The position numbers and the translations under genes were made by a program. From positions 110,939 through 174,938 of the forward strand of contig BQMJ01000061.1 of the NCBI GenBank assembly GCA_025991245.1: a stretch of 64,000 nt of DNA, written 5' to 3'. The number at the start of each line of letters is the position of its first letter. Within the stretch, counting starts at the first letter, position 1. This stretch comes from Galdieria partita (taxonomy: Eukaryota > Rhodophyta > Bangiophyceae > Galdieriales > Galdieriaceae). Shown piece by piece: positions 56,645 to 64,000 of this stretch. The notes beneath the pieces are model-generated. The model saw only the letters and a list, made by a program, of their open reading frames with translations. It was not told the origin of the DNA and searched no databases.

Positions 56645-59600
56645 AGAAAATGGAATGAAAAGTCTTGTCTTTTCAAAAAAAAAATTAACTGTTTTACCAA
56701 AATTACCTACGGTTCATTAGAAGAGCGATAAAAATATCACCTCAGATAGAGTCCATAAAAATGAACAAAGAATTTAGGGAGGTTGGCCCAAGTGAAAAAT
56801 TGAAAAATTTCGATACATTATTTGCGCTTTATTGCATCAATATTTCTAGTTGTTCGCAGGGGTAAACAGTAGGTGATAATGCAAAATTTAGTTAAAAAAA
56901 GAGTAGAACAAATCCGCCTATAGAAAAAATCAATATATTCTTATCTCAAACAGTTTAGTACATAGGTAAAATAAAACCTAGGAAAACTTCATTACACATT
57001 CAAGGGTTACAAAACATAAAACACGAAAGGGAAAAAGACACTAATACTAGAAGAGAAAAGATCAAAAAAGTTAACTTTCAAAATATGCAAAAAGAGTCTA
57101 TACTACGATCGAATCTCCTAATTCAATCATTCTCAGAAAACGACAATTGAGCAAAAATCTAGGGCATAGTAATTCACAATGAAAAGACAACCAATTGATT
57201 CTGAGTTTGACATTGTCAAGAATAAATAAAAGAAAACTCAAAAAGTTTCTACACAAGACAAAGTTCTATTCTTAGAACCAAGAAGAGCATAAGCATTGCT
57301 TTCTTCCGTTTGGATTGATGTATATACCTTTCCTATATTTTACGTTGTAGAATGGTCTATTCACAGAATGAAACAAGCAGTATCACTCGATTCTCAGAAA
57401 GCAAAAACTAAGTTACCAAATGGTTAAATTTTCAAGATCACTGCAACGTAGAACACAATAAAGTGACCAAATAACATTTCTTAAAATTTTGCTATATAGG
57501 ACAGATATCTAAAGACGATTCTAATAAAGTAAGATTCAACCATGAAGGTCTTGGTGGAACGATCGAAACAAAGGTTTCAAAACTATACAAATTGAAAGAT
57601 TTTCATTACACATGCGCTGAAGACAGCAACGGCCTTACAAAGAAAAATCAAAAAAGAAATGTCATTATCTCTACCATAGAGTACCCAAATGAAAAGACAA
57701 ATTCAACAAAAAAGCTACTATGTCACTAATGCATAAAAATTTAAAAAATTTTCAAACCCTGTGACAACAGTTAAAAAAAAGAAATAGATTTCAATATTTC
57801 AGTTTCACTTCTATTGCATTTGCATCATGAAAAAGTATTGAAGAGGAGTTTATGTCAAATATCAAATGGGAATAGGCAGTTTTTGCATCATTAGGCCTAC
57901 ACTTGGTTTAGTAAAGGAACAACACAAATACCCATTTTACAAGGAAACAAGAGAGAATAAGCATTTAGAGAAATAACAACTTGACTAGATATTGAAGAAT
58001 TTTTATGTTCCACTTGTTCCTTACATCATCGGTACCAAGAACCTATTCTCGTCAGGCAGAAACCAAGTGAAACAAAAAAAAATTGAAAAAAGTTACAGCA
58101 ATCTGCTCACAGAGAAAAAAAAATTCTTTTGATGAAAGGGAGTTCATTAACTATATCACATTGAAATAAAGAAGAAAAAGATACTTGTTTTTCTCATTTG
58201 TAGAAAAGTAGTAAAAAGAAAGGACAATCCTTGAAAACAACGATAAAAACAGCAAAAGACAAAGAAATGAAAATGTTAATAGTGACAGATTGCTCAATTG
58301 TTGCGACGAATTGTTCGCGTACAATGCTGGAGTCTTAGACTAGCGTCACCAGAAGGGTACCATTAAAACGAACCACTCAAAATCTCAAAAGAATACAAAA
58401 GAAGCAGAAAAGTGTGAACTCCAAAAAAATTTGAACTTAAAGAGGAATCTAAAAAATAACTCCAGTTTCAAATCCAATAAAAAATAGAGAAATGCTACTG
58501 AGTGGAAACCAAACTTGGTCAGTAGCCCAACAAGCATAAAAAAAAAAATTAAAAAAATGACCATTCTTTGGCAAAGAACTTAAATAAGAAAACATACATA
58601 AACAATTTACTATGCCCTCTCCTACTTTGAGACTCTAGAGCGCAATAAATTGAAAAACTAGGTATGCCCTGACTGAAAGCAATAAGCATTTTTTCCTCGT
58701 TTTGGTTTTATTATGCTTGATTAGAGTATAATTTCAAGTTCAATATGTATATTTACCTAAACGTTCAAATACTGTTAAAAGATATTGACAGGGTGAATCA
58801 AGGTAAATTCATCCAATATAAGAAACCAAAAGGATCTTACACCAAATAGATTGGGCACAAATACTACACAAAGCAAAATAACAGGATGTGAAAAAACCCA
58901 TTAATTTACTGTGCCACTCGGTCAATCAAGAACGACGGTAATGATGCTAATAACAACAAAAAGAAACCAATCAAGAAAAATGCTCACAATTTCTAACAAA
59001 CTCACAATTTCGAATTACTGCAAAGCAACAGAGAAACCCCTTAACTTGAAAGGGTCTTGAACTAAAAATAGCATCCTAAAATTTTACCTAAATACCCGTA
59101 GTAAACAACAAATACAAACATACTCGGAAATAGACCACAAGGCAAGTCATTTTATCTCTGGCAAAAAAGCGGCACAGTGTGAGAATTCCTTACTTTTACC
59201 AGACTAAAAGCAAAAGGTCTTAGTGCAACCAATTTACTTTCTTTCTCTAATGGATTGTTATGACCAAGAACCTAATAAATTTTCAAATGCGGATGCTTTG
59301 GTGTAGGACAATGGGAATCTTTTTAACAGGGCTTATCAAGTTTCATTAAGGTACATTACTGTTTTTACCCAAAGTCACGTACTATAGAAAAATATCAACA
59401 GGATAATTAAAGGAGCATTCATCCATTACAAGAAAGCTCGAATATCCCTCACACAACATACAAGGCTTCAACTAAGAACAAAGAAAACAGATAAGTAATC
59501 AAAGCTTTAAAAAATGTTTTACAACTTGGTCAATAAAAAACGACAATGTCAAAGTAACAGTTACAACAAAAAATTTACAATTTGAACCGCTTGAAATTAT

Positions 59601-59770
59601 TAATCAACACAAAACAACAGAAAAATGCCTAAACAAAAAAGGGCCTAAACAAAAGAGGGCGACCAATGATTAAAAGTAAAATGAAAACAATCTCCTTACG
59701 TTTGCAGCATTATCGTAATAAAACTAAAAAAGAAACAAAACCAAAAAGAGCTCATAAAAGAAGTCATGCC
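56645..59770. repeat. Subtelomeric tandem repeat, ~3.1 kb unit, copy 1
   Basis: Collinear with copy 2 at 59775-62690. Paired landmarks are acggttcattagaagagc at 56709 and 59838, gggtaccatt at ~58356 and ~61420, accaaacttggtcagtagc at ~58508 and ~61568, and gcctaaacaaaa near 59643 and 62690. The offset shrinks from ~3130 to ~3050 bp because of small deletions in copy 2. No gene is encoded. Its function, if any, would be as a telomere-associated spacer. Confidence 0.88.
58640..59760. repeat. Nested ~0.65-kb repeat inside the 3.1-kb unit
   Basis: Within copy 1, 58700-59110 and 59340-59760 share order: gatattgacagg/aatatcaacagg, attcatcca followed by aagaaa, aacaacaaaaa, and caacagaaa. Copy 2 shows the same internal pairing around 61.80-62.10 and 62.44-62.70 kb. 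The larger unit was therefore itself built by an older tandem duplication. Confidence 0.6.
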
Positions 59771-59774
59771 TTTT

Positions 59775-62690
59775 AGAAAAAGGAATGAAAAGTCGTGTGG
59801 TTTCAAATAAAAAAAAATTGTTTTTCTGAAATTATCTACGGTTCATTAGAAGAGCAATAAAAATATCGTCTCGAATAGAGTCTATGAAAAGAGAAAGACT
59901 TTAGGAAGGTCGACCCAAGTGAAAAAATTGTAGAATTTTAATACATTATTTGTCTTTTATGGCATCAGTACTTCTAGTTGTTCTCAAGAGTAACCAATAG
60001 GTGGCAATGCGAAATTTAGTAAAAAGAAAAGTAGAACAAATCTCAAATAGAAAAAATCAATATATTCTCACCTCGAACAGTTTTTGCATATGTGAAATAG
60101 AACCTAGGAAAACTTCATTACACATTCAAGGGATATAAGAGATAAAACACACAAGAAAAACAGAAGAGAAATGATCAAACAAGTGAACTTTCTAAAATGT
60201 GAACAAAGAGCCTAAACGACCATTGAATCTTCTAGCTCATTCATTCTTAAAAAGTAACAATTGAACAAAAATCTGTGACATAAGAGTGCACACTGAAAAG
60301 CCGACAAAGAGATTCAGAATTTGACAATGTAGAGAATAGATACAAGGCGGTTCAAAAAATTTACCAAAACACAAGATGTTGCTTTCGAGAATCTAAGAAT
60401 AGCATAAGCACTGTTTATTTTTTGCTAAATATGTATACCGACACTATATTTCAAGTAAGGCTACTCAAAGAATGAAGCAAGCAGTGTCTCAAGACCATCA
60501 AAAAGCAGAAACGACTTACCAAATGGTTAAATTTTCAATAGCATCGCACCGTAGAATACAATAAAATGACCAAATAACAATGCTTAGAATTTTGCTACAT
60601 AAGACAAATTTCTAAAAACGATTCTAATAAGGTAAGGTTCAACCACGAAGGTCTTGGTGAAACGATCGAAACAGAAGTTTCGAAATTATTCATATTCAAA
60701 GCTTACAATTATGTATGCACTAAAGACAGCAGCGATCTTAATAAGAAAAATCAATAAACAAAGAACATCATCGCTACCATGTAGTACCTATATGAAAAGA
60801 TAAATTCAACGAAAAAGCTTCTATGTCACCAAGGCATAAAAATTTTAAAAAATTCCAAAACTTGTAACAACATTTAAAAGCAAAAGATTTCAGCATTTCG
60901 TTTTCAGTTCTATTGCATTCGCTCTATGAAACGGTACTGAAGAGAAGTTTTTGCAATATATCAAAGGGGAATAGGCAATTTTTGCATTACCAGTTTAGTA
61001 CTTTCTTTATACGGTTTACTAAAGGAACACTACCAAAACCAATTTTAGAAAAAGGTCATAGAAGAAACCATTAAAGAAATAAAAACTTGAGAATATATTG
61101 AGGAATTTTTATGTACCACTTGTTCTTTACATCATCGGCACCATGAATCTGTCCTCGTCAGGCAGATATTTCTCAACCTTGTGAAACGAAGTAAAAAAGT
61201 TACAGCAATCTGCTCACAGAGAAAAAAATACAATACCTTTTATGAAAGGGAATTTAGTAACTAGATCACAAAGAAATACAGAGGAAAAAATGTTTTTTTT
61301 TCTCATTGAAGGAAAAGTAGTAAAAAGAAATGAAAATGTTACATAGTGGCAGATTGTTCTAATTTTGCGACGACTTGTTCACGTACATTGCTCGCGCCTC
61401 ACACTTATGACACCAGAAGGGTACCATTGAAACGAACCACCTAGAATCTCAAAACGACACAAAAGTAGCAGAAAAAATTGTGCATTCTTAATAAAATTTG
61501 AACTAAAGAAGGAATGTAAAAAACTAACTCCAGTTTTCAATCCAAAAAAAGTTTAAACAAATTTTAGCTGACAGGAAACCAAACTTGGTCAGTAGCACAG
61601 CGATCATAAAAAATAAAACAATACGTAACTATTCGTTAGCGAAAAAACATAAATAAGAAACCGGACATAAACAATTCTCTCTGCCTACTAAAACTTTGAG
61701 ACTACTAGAGCTCAGTGAATTGAAAAACTAGGTATGTCCAGGACGAAAGCAGCAAGCATTTTTTCGTCATTTTGGTTTTATAATACTTCATTAGGGTATA
61801 ATTTCAAGTTAAATATGCATGTTTACCTAAAAGTTCAAATACTATTGGAATACATTAACTGGGCGATTCTAGGTAAATTTATCCAATATCAGAAACGAAA
61901 AGGATTTTTCATTAAATAGATTCGGCACAAAAACCACACAAAGCAAAGTATCATAATATGAAAAAGAACAATTAATTCGCAATGAGTCAATCAAGAAAGA
62001 AATTAATGATGCTAACAATAACAAAAAAGCAATCATTCAAGAAAAATGTTCACAATTCCTAAACAGCTCAAAATTTCGAATTATTGCAAAACAACCTAGA
62101 AATTCCTTAACTCAGAAGGGCCTTGAACTAAAAATAGCATCCGAAAATTTTAACTAAATACCCGTAGCAAACAAAAAAATACAAATGTACGCAGAAATAG
62201 CACACAAGACAAGTCATTTGATCTTTGGCAAAACAAGTAGCACAGATTGAGAAATCATTAGCTTCACGAAACTAAAACCAAAAGTAAATGTCTTGATAGA
62301 ACCAATTCGTTTTTTTCCTCCAATGCATTGAGATTTCCAAAAACCTGATAAATTTCGAATGCAAATGACCTGGAACAGGACAATAGGAATTTTCTTAGGA
62401 TTCATTAATTTTTTTTAATTTTATTACTGTTTCTAAAAAAAGTGACATACTATAGAAAGAAACTAACAGGATAGAAAAAGAAACATTCATCCATCAGAAC
62501 AAAGCAAAAGGATCCTTCATAAAATGGATACCGGTTAACAAGAATAAGTAAAAAACAATAGAAAAATCCAATATAAATAGCTCCGCAACAAAATCCATGA
62601 AAGACGACAGTTTCAAGGCAACAATCATCCCAAAAAAATTTTCAATCACACAAACTGCTTCAAATCTTAACACAACACGACGTAAAAATG
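59775..62690. repeat. Subtelomeric tandem repeat, ~3.1 kb unit, copy 2
   Basis: Telomere-proximal partner of copy 1, same orientation, moderately diverged by substitutions and short indels. Two short frames (61734-61919 and 62214-62405) have no counterpart kept open in copy 1, which argues against coding. Confidence 0.88.
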
Positions 62691-63353
62691 CCTAAACAAA
62701 AGAAGGAAATCAGTAGCTAAAAGCAAAATATAATCTTTCAGATTTCGTTTCCGAGGATTCATGCAATATTCCTCAAATACAAATATAAGAGATAAACATC
62801 ACACAAGAAAAGTCTCCAAGACGCCACCAAACACACAGTAAAATTTGCGACTCACTATACTAAACTAGAGGCAAACGAAGAGGATTGATAGAATTAAGAA
62901 ACTTTCGTTTAAAATGCACTTAAGAGAAAAGATGCACTAAATTGTAAAATATGTGCAGGCTGGCAGAAGGGAATGGGCATTTTTCATTCTTATTCAGGTT
63001 TTACTGAAGGATTATTACTGGGTACGTAAAAGCGCCTCAACAAAAGAAGGACAAACACAAGTTAAAAGAAAAATTTAGACTTCCACTATTTGCCACCAAG
63101 AAATTATGCAATATACCACAAATACAAATTGTAAAGAAAAAAATCACACAAGAAAGGTAACCAGGACGCCAAAAAACACACAACAAAATTTGTGACTCAT
63201 TCTACTAGACAACAAACAAAGATAAGAGGCTAGATATGATTAAAAAACTTTTGTTTGAAATGCAACTAAGAGAAAAAAAGGCAGTAAATTGTAACATATG
63301 TGTAGGCCCACAGGAGGAAGTTGTCATTTTTCTTTCTTATTCAGGTTTTACTG
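62691..63353. repeat. ~350-bp tandem pair next to the telomere
   Basis: Two diverged copies, about 62691-63040 and 63041-63353, share the order: caaaagaaggaa/caaaagaaggac, tatgcaatat/tgcaatattcc, cacacaagaaa, ccaggacgcc/ccaagacgcc, tgactcattctact/cgactcactatact, and attcaggttttactga. The distal copy runs directly into the telomere-like array. Confidence 0.8.
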
Positions 63354-64000
63354 AGGGTTTATTAGGGTTTATTAGGGTTTATTAGGGTTTATTTAGGGTT
63401 TATTTAGGGGTTATTTAGGGTTTATTAGGGTTTATTAGGGTTTATTTAGGGTTTATTAGGGTTTATTAGGGTTTATTAGGGTTTATTAGGGTTTATTAGG
63501 GTTTATTAGGGTTTATTTAGGGTTTATTTAGGGTTTATTTAGGGTTTATTAAGGGTTTATTAGGGTTTATTAGGGTTTATTTAGGGTTTATTAGGGTTTA
63601 TTTAGGGTTTATTAGGGTTTATTTAGGGTTTATTAGGGTTTATTTAGGGTTTATTAGGGTTTATTAGGGTTTATTAGGGTTTATTAGGGGTTATTTAGGG
63701 TTTATTAGGGTTTATTTAGGGTTTATTAGGGTTTATTTAGGGTTTATTAGGGTTTATTAGGGTTTATTTAGGGTTTATTAGGGTTTATTTAGGGTTTATT
63801 AGGGTTTATTAGGGTTTATTAGGGTTTATTAGGGTTTATTTAGGGTTTATTTAGGGTTTATTTAGGGTTTATTAGGGTTTATTAGGGTTTATTAGGGTTT
63901 ATTAGGGTTTATTTAGGGTTTATTAGGGTTTATTTAGGGTTTATTAGGGTTTATTTAGGGTTTATTTAGGGTTTATTAGGGTTTATTAGGGTTTATTAGG
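63354..64000 (+). repeat. Telomere-like array, mixed 10- and 11-mers
   Basis: An unbroken array of about sixty units, TTTATTAGGG mixed irregularly with TTTATTTAGGG. Rare variants are TTATTTAGGG after GGGG and one TTTATTAAGGG near 63543. The G-rich strand reads 5' to 3' towards the right edge, the expected polarity for a right chromosome end. The array reaches the last base of the window, so its real length is not known. Confidence 0.92.

Noticed and set aside
56362-56646. 94-codon plus-strand frame next to the 3.1-kb repeats
   Set aside because: Lys/Gln/Ser-rich low-complexity translation in AT-rich DNA, no homologous open frame in the repeat copies.
56645-62690. CRISPR-like or retroelement interpretation of the tandem units
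   Set aside because: Units are ~3.1 kb without regular short repeats and spacers, no reverse transcriptase or integrase frames, and no terminal repeats.

Overview
The window looks like the right end of a chromosome of a cyanidialean red alga, most likely Galdieria. That assignment is inference. It rests on compact AT-rich eukaryotic genes on both strands, very short GT-AG introns (about 41-80 bp), near-abutting or overlapping neighbours, and a set of mitochondrial, nuclear and cytosolic genes of eukaryotic type. The last ~650 bp are a G-rich telomere-like array whose G-strand runs 5' to 3' towards the right edge, so position 64000 faces the chromosome end.

Region 1 (1-21.7 kb) is ordinary gene-dense chromosome. 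In order it holds: a 5'-truncated LRR-RING-TRAF zinc-finger protein; a USP39/Sad1-type splicing factor; a fumarylacetoacetate-hydrolase-family acylpyruvase; phosphatidylethanolamine N-methyltransferase; the diphthamide J-protein DPH4; a myo-inositol 2-dehydrogenase-like oxidoreductase; methylthioadenosine phosphorylase; an MTA/SAH-deaminase-like amidohydrolase; elongin C; the Hsp90 co-chaperone TTC4; an RNB-domain exoribonuclease; 5-hydroxyisourate hydrolase; a small one-TM protein; complex I subunit NDUFV1; an O-methyltransferase; and an NF-YC/POLE4-like histone-fold protein. Two adjacent genes (9.4-11.95 kb) both consume 5'-methylthioadenosine, a by-product of SAM use. Two CDS overlaps (11920-11952 and 13485-13506) show how compact the region is.

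Region 2 (about 22-52 kb) is a subtelomeric zone of duplicated, mostly decayed genes. It is dominated by two families of P-loop NTPases with a C-terminal restriction-endonuclease-like domain, which resemble the 'archaeal ATPase'/STAND type and the RHS/Crinkler effector type. Family A has an apparently intact two-exon gene (47245-49652). Family B has an intact gene (40659-42773), a frameshifted copy (43562-45675) and truncated derivatives. An A-spacer-B module on the minus strand at 52-45 kb is repeated as a decayed inverted copy on the plus strand at 28.5-32.3 kb. Fragments of a GH35 beta-galactosidase and a sugar transporter lie between the arms. A second, direct duplication links 23.6-24.2 kb with 37.5-38.2 kb.

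Region 3 (about 52-63.35 kb) is AT-rich and has no convincing genes. From 56.6 kb it is built of two ~3.1 kb tandem units with shorter repeats nested inside, then a ~350 bp tandem pair. The proximal member of that pair carries a degenerate telomere-like string at the place where the distal member passes into the telomere. Region 4 (63354-64000) is the telomere-like array, a mixture of 10-mer TTTATTAGGG and 11-mer TTTATTTAGGG repeats.

All family assignments come from reading motifs by eye; no database search was run.
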